A stretch of 64,000 nucleotides of DNA from Chitinophaga sp. CF418 (lineage in GTDB: Bacteria > Bacteroidota > Bacteroidia > Chitinophagales > Chitinophagaceae). The stretch's first letter is position 1; the number at the start of each line of letters is the position of its first letter. The notes beneath the pieces were generated by a model. The model was given only the letters and a program-made list of their open reading frames with translations. It had not been told where the DNA came from and did no database searches. Shown in pieces: positions 7,435-15,195 of this stretch. A program made the translations under genes and the position numbers. The stretch is taken from positions 248,001-312,000 of the forward strand of contig NZ_FRCN01000014.1 of NCBI RefSeq assembly GCF_900142925.1. Direction: 5' to 3'.

Positions 7435-9351
7435 ATGCAAACATCTGACATGCTCAGGTGGCTGATGATCATCGGCCTGCCTGTACTATGCCTTATTCTC
7501 TACAAGTACATCCTTCGCGTCTTCTTTGGTCTTGTTATTGTACCGGAAGACAAGATCGGTCTTGTTACAAAGAAATTCGTCCTGGTTGGTAAACAGGAGT
7601 TGCCGGAAGGCCGTATCATCGCCACTAATGGTGAAGCGGGCTTTCAGTCACAGACACTGGCTCCCGGTGTATATTTCGGGAAATGGTTCTGGCAATATGA
7701 AGTGACGTTCCAGTCATTTACCATTATCCCTACTGGTAAGATCGGACTAGTACTGGCAAAAGACGGTACTGAACTACAGCCAGGTGCTATTATGGCCCGC
7801 CGCGTGGATTGCGATGCTTTCCAGAATGCGGAATCATTCCTTAACAACGGCGGCCAAAAAGGACGACAGACTGCTATCATGACACCCGGTTCTTATCGTA
7901 TCAACACTTTCCTTTTTGAAGTGGAGATCACTGATATGACCACTGTACCTGATAATGCAGTAGGTATCGTTACCACCCTGGAAGGTAAGGCTATCGAAAC
8001 CGGCCAGATCGCAGGTAAGATCATCTCCAACCACAACAACTTCCAGGATGCAGACGCCTTCCTTACCAATGGCGGGTATAAAGGTCTGCAGGAGCAGGTG
8101 ATCCTCTCCGGTTCCTACTTCCTGAACCCATGGTTTGCCAAAGTGGAAATGCGGCAGATGACCGAGATCCCAATCAGCCATGTGGGTGTCGTTATTTCTT
8201 ATGTGGGTAGTGATGGGGAGGACCTCAGCGGCGTAGAGTTCAAACATGGTAACATCGTTGCCAAAAACCACAAGGGTGTATGGGCCGACCCACTGGGACC
8301 TGGTAAATATCCTATCAACCCGTACATCATGAAAGTAGAATATGTGCCTACTACCAACCTGGTGCTGAACTGGGCCTCTGCACGGAGCGAAGCTCACCAG
8401 CTGGACAAAAACCTGTCTACCATTACAGTGCGTAGTAAGGACGGTTTTACCTTCAACCTGGACGTAGCGCAGATCATTCATATTCCGTCTACCGAGGCGC
8501 CTAAAGTAATTGCCCGTTTCGGTAATATGGGCAACCTGGTTACTCAGGTACTGGAGCCTACCATCGGTAACTATTTCCGTAACTCCGCACAGGACGCTGA
8601 GGTGATCGACTTCCTGAAGAGCCGTAAGGAAAGACAGGAATCTGCCAAATCACACATTGGTAGAGTACTGGAACAATATAACGTATTCGGTGTGGATACA
8701 CTGATCGGCGACATCGTGCCACCTGAAAGCCTGATGAAAACACTGACAGACCGTAAACTGGCGGAAGAGCAGAAGGTAACCTACGATACGCAGATGCGTG
8801 CACAGGAAACCAGGCAGGCGCTCGAAAAAGAAACGGCTATCGCTGAAATCCAGAAAGAGATCGTTAAGGCCGACCAGGGTGTATTGATCGCAGAAAGGAT
8901 CGCTGACGCTGCGGTTAAAAAGGCCACCGGTGATGCCAACAGCGTACGTCTGCAGGCCAATGCGGAAGCTGACAGGATGAAACTACTGGCGAGTGGTGAG
9001 GCCGAAAAAGTACGTGTACTGGCGAAAGCAGAAGCTGAAAGAACAGAGCTGATCGCAAAAGCTGATGCAGAAAAGATCTCCCTAACCGGTAATGCGGAAG
9101 CTGAAAAGATCCTTGCTATCGGTAAGTCCAGCGCCGAGTCTTATAAACTGGCGGTGGAAGCGATGGGCGGTAACAACTTTACCCAATTGAAGGTAATGGA
9201 AGCCATCGGTGAGCAGCATATCAAGATCATGCCTGACATCCTCATTGGAGGCGGAGACAGCACCAATGGTTCTATCAGCGGTTTGCTGGGACTGAAACTA
9301 CTGGAGCAGCTGGGCAACAAACAGGAAGGACCCAAAGAAGAAACTAAATAA
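7435..9351 (+). CDS. flotillin-like SPFH-domain protein
   Basis: I start this at ATG 7435 (MQTSDMLRWLMIIGLPVLCL), because the upstream in-frame extension looks non-coding. The 638-residue product has one N-terminal membrane helix, then an SPFH/band-7 region with repeated IPxxxIGLV-type blocks (PEDKIGLVTKKFVL, PTGKIGLVLAKDGT, PDNAVGIVTTLEGK). A long Ala/Glu-rich coiled coil of about 200 residues follows (NAEADRMKLLASGEAEKVRV and similar). This matches flotillin/YqiK-type scaffold proteins, which oligomerise on the inner membrane and organise membrane domains. No NfeD-like partner is adjacent, although one often is in other bacteria. A strong terminator follows, so it is a single-gene unit. Confidence 0.88.
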   Translation: MQTSDMLRWLMIIGLPVLCLILYKYILRVFFGLVIVPEDKIGLVTKKFVLVGKQELPEGRIIATNGEAGFQSQTLAPGVYFGKWFWQYEVTFQSFTIIPTGKIGLVLAKDGTELQPGAIMARRVDCDAFQNAESFLNNGGQKGRQTAIMTPGSYRINTFLFEVEITDMTTVPDNAVGIVTTLEGKAIETGQIAGKIISNHNNFQDADAFLTNGGYKGLQEQVILSGSYFLNPWFAKVEMRQMTEIPISHVGVVISYVGSDGEDLSGVEFKHGNIVAKNHKGVWADPLGPGKYPINPYIMKVEYVPTTNLVLNWASARSEAHQLDKNLSTITVRSKDGFTFNLDVAQIIHIPSTEAPKVIARFGNMGNLVTQVLEPTIGNYFRNSAQDAEVIDFLKSRKERQESAKSHIGRVLEQYNVFGVDTLIGDIVPPESLMKTLTDRKLAEEQKVTYDTQMRAQETRQALEKETAIAEIQKEIVKADQGVLIAERIADAAVKKATGDANSVRLQANAEADRMKLLASGEAEKVRVLAKAEAERTELIAKADAEKISLTGNAEAEKILAIGKSSAESYKLAVEAMGGNNFTQLKVMEAIGEQHIKIMPDILIGGGDSTNGSISGLLGLKLLEQLGNKQEGPKEETK

Positions 9352-9377
9352 CCCTTTCATCCATTTCTACATACAAG

Positions 9378-9406
9378 AAGGGCTGGCCATGAAGACCAGC
9401 CCTTTT
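9378..9406 (+). terminator. intrinsic terminator after the flotillin gene
   Basis: AAGGGCTGG pairs perfectly with CCAGCCCTT around a 9-base loop, and the T run of the right arm continues to TTTT. It lies 27 bases past the stop codon. Confidence 0.85.
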
Positions 9407-9460
9407 CCATTCCTGTTAGACAGTTGTACTGTCATTAGTATATCTGCCAGAGAACAAAAC

Positions 9461-10105
9461 TTATATAAAGAAAAGCAACAGCAATAATGCACCTGGCAAT
9501 GCTACCGTCCACATTCCAAAATGGGCGGCCAGGAATGCACCTGCCAGACAACCAGCCAGAAATCCGCCAATAACCATAAACTGCTTTGCAAATGCAGGCC
9601 GGTGATCGCTGGTCCATACACCAGGCATCAGTATTTTCGCAATATCCAATGTCAGCTGGGTTACATTGCCTGTCATCATCGTGGTTGGAGCATATGCGGC
9701 GGTGGTATACAAACGGCCGAATGCATTCTGTATTCCCATAGCCAATACTACTATATAGGGCATCACCATTCCCCATGTACTGCCTGGTCTTCCCAATGCA
9801 ATATCAAGAGCTCCCGCCCCGAGCAGGATCGCACCTTCCACCAACAATAGTGTGTAACCGCTTTTTAGTTTTGGCGCAAACCATCCCGCTGCAATAACTG
9901 CAATCGTGAACACCGGGAAAGACAGCAATTTCAACCAGGATTTTGCCTCTGCTCCCCTGATAAGGTCATAGGCAAATACTACGAAGTTGCCCGTCACATG
10001 CGCAGAGAACAATTCATCTGCGGCAGTGAAAGTAGCAGCATCACAGAAGCCTGCTGCAAAAGCCAGACAAATACTGATGTAGGCTATATTTTTCTTTTCA
10101 TCCAT
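9461..10105 (-). CDS. YoaK-like DUF1275 membrane protein
   Basis: A 214-residue protein with about six membrane helices. It starts MDEKKNIAYISICLAFAAGF, then CDAATFTAADELFSAHVTGNFVVF; the conserved (H)VTGN step and the later MMTGNVTQ repeat are hallmarks of DUF1275. The family function is not established, although some members are linked to stress or transport. It is the last gene of a leftward operon, 6 bases after the Dps gene. It lacks an obvious terminator of its own; the flotillin hairpin on the other side may serve both directions. Confidence 0.88.
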   Translation of the reverse strand: MDEKKNIAYISICLAFAAGFCDAATFTAADELFSAHVTGNFVVFAYDLIRGAEAKSWLKLLSFPVFTIAVIAAGWFAPKLKSGYTLLLVEGAILLGAGALDIALGRPGSTWGMVMPYIVVLAMGIQNAFGRLYTTAAYAPTTMMTGNVTQLTLDIAKILMPGVWTSDHRPAFAKQFMVIGGFLAGCLAGAFLAAHFGMWTVALPGALLLLLFFI

Positions 10106-10111
10106 AGTCTG

Positions 10112-10585
10112 TTATCTTAAATGTGCTCTTAACATCCAGGCCATCTTTTCATGCTGTTCCATGAGACCTGTAATATAATCGCTGGTACCTACATCATGCC
10201 AGTCATTCGCGAAGCGGTTGATATTCTCACGAAGATGAATGATCAGGCTTTCATGATCTGCCAGTAACTCACTGATAAAACCGGCGCCATCATTTGCTGA
10301 ACGGCTTTTCTCCGTCAGGTGGGTCAACGCAAGGTATTCCTTCAGCGTAGCAGGAGCATAATGACCGAGAGAGCGTACGCGTTCTGCCACGCTATCCATA
10401 ATCTCATCCAGCTCTTCATACTGCGCCTCGAAGAACACATGTTTGGAATGAAAGTCCGGACCTTCTACGTTCCAGTGTGCATTGCGGGTCTTAGTATACA
10501 ACAGGAATTCATCCGCCAGGATCTTGTTCAACTCATGTGCAACCTGTGACAGGTATTCTTTTTTGATACCGATATTTGGCTCCAT
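10112..10585 (-). CDS. dps: Dps-family ferritin-like DNA-protection protein
   Basis: A 157-residue four-helix protein with the Dps ferroxidase signature HWNVEGPDFHSKHVFFEAQY followed by EELDEIMDSVAERVRSLG. The His, Asp and Glu ligands of the intersubunit iron site are all present. Dps forms 12-mers that oxidise Fe(II) with hydrogen peroxide, store the iron and often coat DNA. It lies between DoxX and DUF1275 genes with 6-12-base gaps, so it belongs to the same leftward transcript. That context suggests an oxidative or starvation stress operon. Confidence 0.93.
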   Translation of the reverse strand: MEPNIGIKKEYLSQVAHELNKILADEFLLYTKTRNAHWNVEGPDFHSKHVFFEAQYEELDEIMDSVAERVRSLGHYAPATLKEYLALTHLTEKSRSANDGAGFISELLADHESLIIHLRENINRFANDWHDVGTSDYITGLMEQHEKMAWMLRAHLR

Positions 10586-10597
10586 CTGTAAAAACGT

Positions 10598-11032
10598 TTA
10601 TTGTGTTAATATTGAATAGATGTAATGATCTGCTGAAATAGTTCCGGCACCTACACACAACAGGAAAAGGAAGCAAAGCGTATACATATAGGGTACATCT
10701 CTTACTTCAACATTATCATGCCGGTGTACCACAAAATAACCAATAGCTGTCACACCAATAACAGGCAATACTACCAACCTTGTAGCAATACCGATCATTA
10801 CCAGGAAAGGAGCTATGGTGTCAGATAACGTCGCCACCATGGCATTTAGTTTCTCAGGAAGATGTAATGGATTGGGCACGTGTTCCCGCTGTCCGTTCTC
10901 CACCTTAAATTTCTTCAACCCGTGTACCCTGAACAATTCCAACGCCAGTAATATTCTGAAAACAAACATTGCCCGGTTATTGATATCACTTCCAAGATCA
11001 GAGTATAACACACCCTTCAGTATTTCTATCAT
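10598..11032 (-). CDS. DoxX-family membrane protein
   Basis: 144 residues with four membrane segments: FRILLALELFRVHGLKKF near residue 25, TIAPFLVMIGIATRL, VLPVIGVTAIGYFVV and YTLCFLFLLCVGAGTI. The order and the early R/HGxxKF step fit the small DoxX family. DoxX proteins were named after thiosulfate:quinone oxidoreductase subunits, but most members have no proven reaction. It lies 15 bases after the amidohydrolase gene and 12 before dps. It is distinct from the two large DoxX-like proteins near 42 kb. Confidence 0.82.
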   Translation of the reverse strand: MIEILKGVLYSDLGSDINNRAMFVFRILLALELFRVHGLKKFKVENGQREHVPNPLHLPEKLNAMVATLSDTIAPFLVMIGIATRLVVLPVIGVTAIGYFVVHRHDNVEVRDVPYMYTLCFLFLLCVGAGTISADHYIYSILTQ

Positions 11033-11047
11033 CTTCTCATTATTGAG

Positions 11048-12940
11048 TTAAAAAGCAAAGCAGGAGCAACCCAGGGCTCCCCAGAAAGCGGTGTAATTAT
11101 TCACAGGCACATCACTCTTACGCGCCCTGTCATGTTCATGACCATGCACGCCACAACTACCGATACACTGATGGACCATGGCGCTAATATCATTTGACGG
11201 AGTCTTTTCCCTGAACTTATAAGTTTTAGTACCCAACCTGTTGGAACCGGGATAATAGCCATTATAAACTGCCGTAGGAGACCAATCGGGCAATATGGGA
11301 ATAGCCGGTGGCGTCCACTGATCGAAGTCGCCTTTGGCATATACAATACGGCCATCCACAATTGTCAGGTCAGCTTCTATGCCTTTAATTTCCTCTTCAG
11401 TTACCGTGAAATAGTCGCTATCCAATACTGTCAGATCCGCCAGCATCCCAACCTTTATAACGCCTTTCTTCTGTTGTTCATTGGAGAACCAGGCGCTGCC
11501 CCTGGTGTACAATTCCAGGGCTGTTTCCCTGCTCAGGCGTTGCTGATCGGGATACAATTGCAGACCACCTACCGTTCTGCCCGCACTCAGCCAATATAGC
11601 CCTACCCAGGGGTTATAGCTCGACACACGGGTGGCATCGCTACCGGCACCCACAGGCACGCCCATTTCCAGCATCCGTTTAACCGGCGGTGTATGCGCGG
11701 CAGCAGCTTTACCATATCTGTCCGTAAAGTATTCTCCCTGATAGGCCATACGGCTTTGAATGGCAATACCTCCGCCCAGGGCTTTTACCCGCTCTATATT
11801 TCTTTCATCAATCGTTTCCGCATGATCAAAGATCCAGGGTAAACCATCAAAAGGAATGTCCCTATTCACTTTCTCAAACACGTTCAGGAAGCGGGTGATA
11901 CTTTCATTATATGTGGCATGTAACCGGAAAGGCCAACGGTTGCTTACCAGGAGACGCACAACTCGTTCCAGCTCTTCTTCCATGACGGCAGGAAGGTCGG
12001 GACGCGGCTGTACAAAAGATTCAAAATCCGCTGCAGAGAATACCAGCATTTCTCCTGCACCGTTGTGACGGTACATATCATCACCCTGGTAGACTTTTAC
12101 AGATTTTATCCAGCTGTCAAAATCTTCTTCCTCATGTTTTGGCCTTTGCGTGAAAAGATTGTAGGCAATACGCACAGTAAGTTGTTTCTCTCTGTGCAGT
12201 TCATCAATCACTTTATAATCATCCGGGAAGTTCTGATAACCACCTCCCGCATCGATCACACTGGTAATACCAAAGCGGTTCATCTCGCGCATGAAATGCC
12301 GGGTAGAATTCACCTGGTATTCATAAGACAACTTAGGTCCTTTTGACAGTGTCGAATACAGGATCATAGCATTGGGCGTAGCCAGCAGCAGCCCGGTAGG
12401 TTCCCCTCCGGCATCCCGCTGGATCTTTCCTCCGGGAGGATCAGGCGTGTCTTTTGTATATCCCACCGCTCTCAATGCCGCTCTGTTGAGCAGCGCCCTA
12501 TCGTACAGGTGTAAGATAAAAACAGGTGTATCCGGAGCTGCTGCGTTGATCTCATCCAGGGTAGGCATACGCTTTTCTGCAAACTGGAATTCACTCCAGC
12601 CACCTACTACGCGAACCCATTGTGGTGAAGGCGTGCGGGCTACCTGTTCTTTCAGCATTCTCATCGCATCTGCCAGGGATGGCACTCCATCCCAACGTAG
12701 TTCCAGGTTAAAGTTCAGGCCACCACGTATCAGGTGAGTGTGTGAATCATTTAATCCGGGGATGGTACGTCTTCTTTTCAGATCTATCAATGTGGAACCT
12801 TCACCTGCCATTTTCATGACGCTTATATCGTCTCCCACCGCTATGAATTTACCATCTTTGATAGCGACAGCTGTAGCAGCAGGATTGTCCCGGTCAACTG
12901 TATGTATATTCCCGTTATAAAGTATCAGATCTGCTTTCAT
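11048..12940 (-). CDS. amidohydrolase (YtcJ-like, Amidohydro_3)
   Basis: 630 residues. The start MKADLILYNGNIHTVDRDNP and PGLNDSHTHLIRGG (metal-binding HxH near residue 66) are typical of YtcJ-like amidohydrolases. Later metal or catalytic residues are in the FRLHATYNE and IFDHAETID blocks and GAGSDATRVSSYNP. The last 45 residues are unusual: a Cys/His-rich tail with CIGSCGVHGHEHDR and a terminal GCSCFAF. Such a tail could bind a metal. It is the second gene of the leftward operon. The natural substrate is unknown; the family hydrolyses varied amides, N-acyl compounds and ureides. Confidence 0.87.
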   Translation of the reverse strand: MKADLILYNGNIHTVDRDNPAATAVAIKDGKFIAVGDDISVMKMAGEGSTLIDLKRRRTIPGLNDSHTHLIRGGLNFNLELRWDGVPSLADAMRMLKEQVARTPSPQWVRVVGGWSEFQFAEKRMPTLDEINAAAPDTPVFILHLYDRALLNRAALRAVGYTKDTPDPPGGKIQRDAGGEPTGLLLATPNAMILYSTLSKGPKLSYEYQVNSTRHFMREMNRFGITSVIDAGGGYQNFPDDYKVIDELHREKQLTVRIAYNLFTQRPKHEEEDFDSWIKSVKVYQGDDMYRHNGAGEMLVFSAADFESFVQPRPDLPAVMEEELERVVRLLVSNRWPFRLHATYNESITRFLNVFEKVNRDIPFDGLPWIFDHAETIDERNIERVKALGGGIAIQSRMAYQGEYFTDRYGKAAAAHTPPVKRMLEMGVPVGAGSDATRVSSYNPWVGLYWLSAGRTVGGLQLYPDQQRLSRETALELYTRGSAWFSNEQQKKGVIKVGMLADLTVLDSDYFTVTEEEIKGIEADLTIVDGRIVYAKGDFDQWTPPAIPILPDWSPTAVYNGYYPGSNRLGTKTYKFREKTPSNDISAMVHQCIGSCGVHGHEHDRARKSDVPVNNYTAFWGALGCSCFAF

Positions 12941-12991
12941 GAACCCTTATTTGACGCGCATAGGTGTTATTAAACAGTATTAAGGGCCGTC

Positions 12992-13032
12992 ACTGTGAAG
13001 GAGAAGTACGGGATTCGTACTTCTCTCACAGT
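12992..13032. repeat. long hairpin between the cysteine hydrolase and amidohydrolase genes
   Basis: GAGAAGTACG pairs perfectly with CGTACTTCTC around a 5-base loop. Outside it ACTGTGA pairs with TCACAGT, leaving a 2-base bulge. Further out AGGGC (from 12983) can pair with GCCCT (to 13049). Neither strand has a good T tract, so it is more likely an mRNA stabiliser, processing site or REP-like element than a terminator. Confidence 0.6.
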
Positions 13033-13100
13033 TCTTTGAAAACGCCCTGTTCCCCTATATTATCTGCAGAGGATCTCTGCTATGAAAAATATCTGTGCTG

Positions 13101-13766
13101 TTAGTGTTTTAACATCGTATGTGCATACTGAATGCCGAGGCCATAGCCACCTCCATGTTTCTTTACAAGTGTGGTCACTGGTTCATAAGTGCCTTGTCTT
13201 GCCCAGTCGCGTTGTAACTCGAGCAGATATTGTATAGAAGTAACAGGTTTCGCACCTGCCTGTATCATACGCTGTACCGCTCTTTCATGCGCTTCTGTTG
13301 ACACGTCGCCACAGGCGTCAGTAACTACATATACTTCGTATCCTGCTGCAATGGCAGAAAGTGCAGGACCGACAATACACACGCTGGTCCATAATCCGGC
13401 CAGTACAATTTTATTCTTTCCTTTTCCCACAATGGCATTGTAAGCATTGATATCTTCCCATGTGTTCATGGAAGTTCTGTCGATGTAACCGGAGGTAGCT
13501 TTGGGATATGCAGCTTCCAGCTCCAGGAATACCGGACCACTAAAGCTATCCTCTGCTACAGTTGTTACAACAGTGGGTACATTGAAGATTTTTGATGCTC
13601 CTGCTATAATGGCTACATTATTACGAAGTTCTGTGATATCGATGCTCTTAGTGGCAAAACCCATTTGTCCTTCGTAATCGATCAGTACAAGTGTATGATT
13701 TTCGGGATTGAGTAGTTCGGCAGATGGTTGCGCTTCTTTACCTGACAATTGCGTGGCGTTTGGCAT
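13101..13766 (-). CDS. isochorismatase-family cysteine hydrolase (YcaC-like)
   Basis: 221 residues with the triad of this fold: Asp in TLVLIDYEGQM near residue 30, Lys in KNKIVLAGLW near 118 and the nucleophilic Cys in WTSVCIVGPAL near 128. A cis-peptide region, AGYEVYVVTDACGD, follows. YcaC-like members are octameric hydrolases of unknown physiological substrate. A very good promoter lies 29 bases upstream, and the amidohydrolase gene follows after 160 bases that contain a long hairpin, so this gene probably heads the stress operon. Confidence 0.88.
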   Translation of the reverse strand: MPNATQLSGKEAQPSAELLNPENHTLVLIDYEGQMGFATKSIDITELRNNVAIIAGASKIFNVPTVVTTVAEDSFSGPVFLELEAAYPKATSGYIDRTSMNTWEDINAYNAIVGKGKNKIVLAGLWTSVCIVGPALSAIAAGYEVYVVTDACGDVSTEAHERAVQRMIQAGAKPVTSIQYLLELQRDWARQGTYEPVTTLVKKHGGGYGLGIQYAHTMLKH

Positions 13767-13794
13767 GATCTATAATTTGGTAAGTTAATAGATC

Positions 13795-13825
13795 CAAAGT
13801 TATTAAGGACGGGAGAGGGGCGCAA
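13795..13825 (-). promoter_or_regulatory. consensus promoter of the 13.8-9.5 kb operon
   Basis: On the minus strand TTG (13825-13823), a 20-base spacer and TAACTTTG (13802-13795) match the Bacteroidota TTG/TAnnTTTG promoter exactly. The predicted start is about 20 bases before the ATG of the cysteine hydrolase gene. Confidence 0.7.
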
Positions 13826-13872
13826 TTGCCATATGCAGAGAAATGTTGTACAATTCACCGGCGAAGTGGGGG

Positions 13873-14979
13873 TTAATCCATTTTCAACACATAATTTGTG
13901 TTTCTTCCACCTGAGGATGTTTTTTGTAACATGCCTTTATCAACGAGATCCTGGATGTCTCGCAAAGCGGTATCCTGTGAACATTTGGTGATCTTTGCCC
14001 ATTTGGAAGAAGTGAGGTTGCCTTCAAACCCGTCAAATAGTTTATTTATCATCAGGCGCTGACGCTCATTCAAGGTAACAGCAGTGTGTTTATCCCAATA
14101 ACGGGCTTTCTTCAATACTGCTGATAGTATATCCTCAGTGGCGATCAGGGTACGCTCCAGGCAGTCAATAAACCATTCCAGCCATTTTGTAATATCAAGA
14201 CTTCCCTTCTGCGTTCTTTCCAATATTTTATAATACGCATTTCTTTCCTTTTTGATCTGTGCAGACATACTGTAAAAGCGAAGGCTGGTCTGATCTGCGC
14301 GGGCCAGTTGCATATCGGCTACGGCGCGGGCAATACGCCCGTTACCATCTGCAAAGGGATGGATCGTCAAAAACCACAGGTGTGCAACCGCTGCTTTTAG
14401 CACAGGGTCAATATTAACACCTCCATTAAACCAATCCAGAAAGATTTTTATCTCTCTGGCTATCATATCGGCGTGTGGCGCCTGAAAATGTACCTGTTCT
14501 TTTCCCGCAGCGCCGGAAACAACCTGCATGGGACCTTTGGAATCGTCACGCCAGTCTCCTGCAATGATTTTATACATACCGCTTCTTCCGGCCGGAAACA
14601 TTGCGGCATGCCAGTCAAATAAACGTTCCTCAGTGAGTGGCAGATCATACCGGAGGATAGCATCCAGCATCATCTCTACCACTCCTTCTATGTGTCTGTC
14701 TGAAGGAATAAGTCCCGGAATGTCCATTCCCAGCTTGCGCGCAACTGAAGAACGTACCTGTTCAGGATTCAGCAGCTCTCCTTCTATTTCATTCGTCTTT
14801 ACAATATCCAACGTCAGGATCACCAGCATCGCTTCTTCCTGCAAAGGAAAACCTAACGCCTCCATATGGCCCATGATCTTTCCCTGCCGATGGCGTACAG
14901 CACCCAATTTCACGGAAAGCATTTCCTGCTCCCAATGAAAATGCGGCCAATCTTCAAGTTCATGTATATAGGTAGCCAT
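13873..14979 (-). CDS. Fic-family protein with N-terminal DUF4172 and C-terminal winged helix
   Basis: 368 residues from ATG 14979. The frame continues upstream to a TTG at 14988, but MATYIHELEDWPHFHWEQEM is the normal DUF4172 start. The core has the complete Fic motif HPFADGNGRIAR near residue 200, so AMP- or NMP-transferase activity is likely. The C-terminus (AKITKCSQDTALRDIQDLVDKGML) is a winged helix able to bind DNA. A strong dyad overlaps the start codon and a second lies 40-80 bases upstream, which suggests self-regulation. No antitoxin gene is adjacent. An alpha-inhibitory motif (S/TxxxE[G/N]) may be present in NEIEGE near residue 66, as in other solitary Fic proteins. Confidence 0.88.
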   Translation of the reverse strand: MATYIHELEDWPHFHWEQEMLSVKLGAVRHRQGKIMGHMEALGFPLQEEAMLVILTLDIVKTNEIEGELLNPEQVRSSVARKLGMDIPGLIPSDRHIEGVVEMMLDAILRYDLPLTEERLFDWHAAMFPAGRSGMYKIIAGDWRDDSKGPMQVVSGAAGKEQVHFQAPHADMIAREIKIFLDWFNGGVNIDPVLKAAVAHLWFLTIHPFADGNGRIARAVADMQLARADQTSLRFYSMSAQIKKERNAYYKILERTQKGSLDITKWLEWFIDCLERTLIATEDILSAVLKKARYWDKHTAVTLNERQRLMINKLFDGFEGNLTSSKWAKITKCSQDTALRDIQDLVDKGMLQKTSSGGRNTNYVLKMD

Positions 14980-15002
14980 TCTCCGCAAATTATGCGGTGA
15001 AT
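14978..15002. promoter_or_regulatory. operator-like dyad over the Fic start codon
   Basis: ATTCTCCGCA-N5-TGCGGTGAAT has 10-bp arms with one mismatch and covers the ATG at 14979. Its left arm is identical to that of the dyad at 15032-15056. Confidence 0.6.
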
Positions 15003-15028
15003 ATACGATTTATTCATGTCAGGACGCT

Positions 15029-15059
15029 CTTATTCTCCGCATAATTTGCGGAGAATAAG
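15029..15059. promoter_or_regulatory. perfect 13-bp-arm dyad upstream of the Fic gene
   Basis: The arms at 15029-15041 and 15047-15059 are perfect complements (core ATTCTCCGCA / TGCGGAGAAT) around TAATT. Its centre is 54 bp from that of the site at 14978-15002, about five helical turns. A further half-site, AATCTCCGCA, lies at 15066-15075. This looks like a multi-site operator. Confidence 0.65.
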
Positions 15060-15195
15060 CTACATAATCTCCGCAAAACCCCACCGGACAAAATTCTTAT
15101 GAAATTCCTCACAGTACTTGTTATTTTTACTGATAGAGCTTTAAACAAATGATTGTCAATTAGCTTAACATAATAGAATCTTATCAACAGGTCCA

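Noticed and set aside
7834..8481. 215-codon minus-strand frame inside the flotillin gene
   Set aside because: It is a shadow of a well-supported plus-strand gene with no recognisable domain.
12084..12098. GTAGACTTTT, resembling the right arm of the shared redox dyad
   Set aside because: It lies in the amidohydrolase coding sequence and has no left arm or promoter.
15029..15059. Fic dyad as a transcription terminator
   Set aside because: It lies upstream of both the Fic and the GH3 gene, and the same arms recur at 14978; operator sites fit better.
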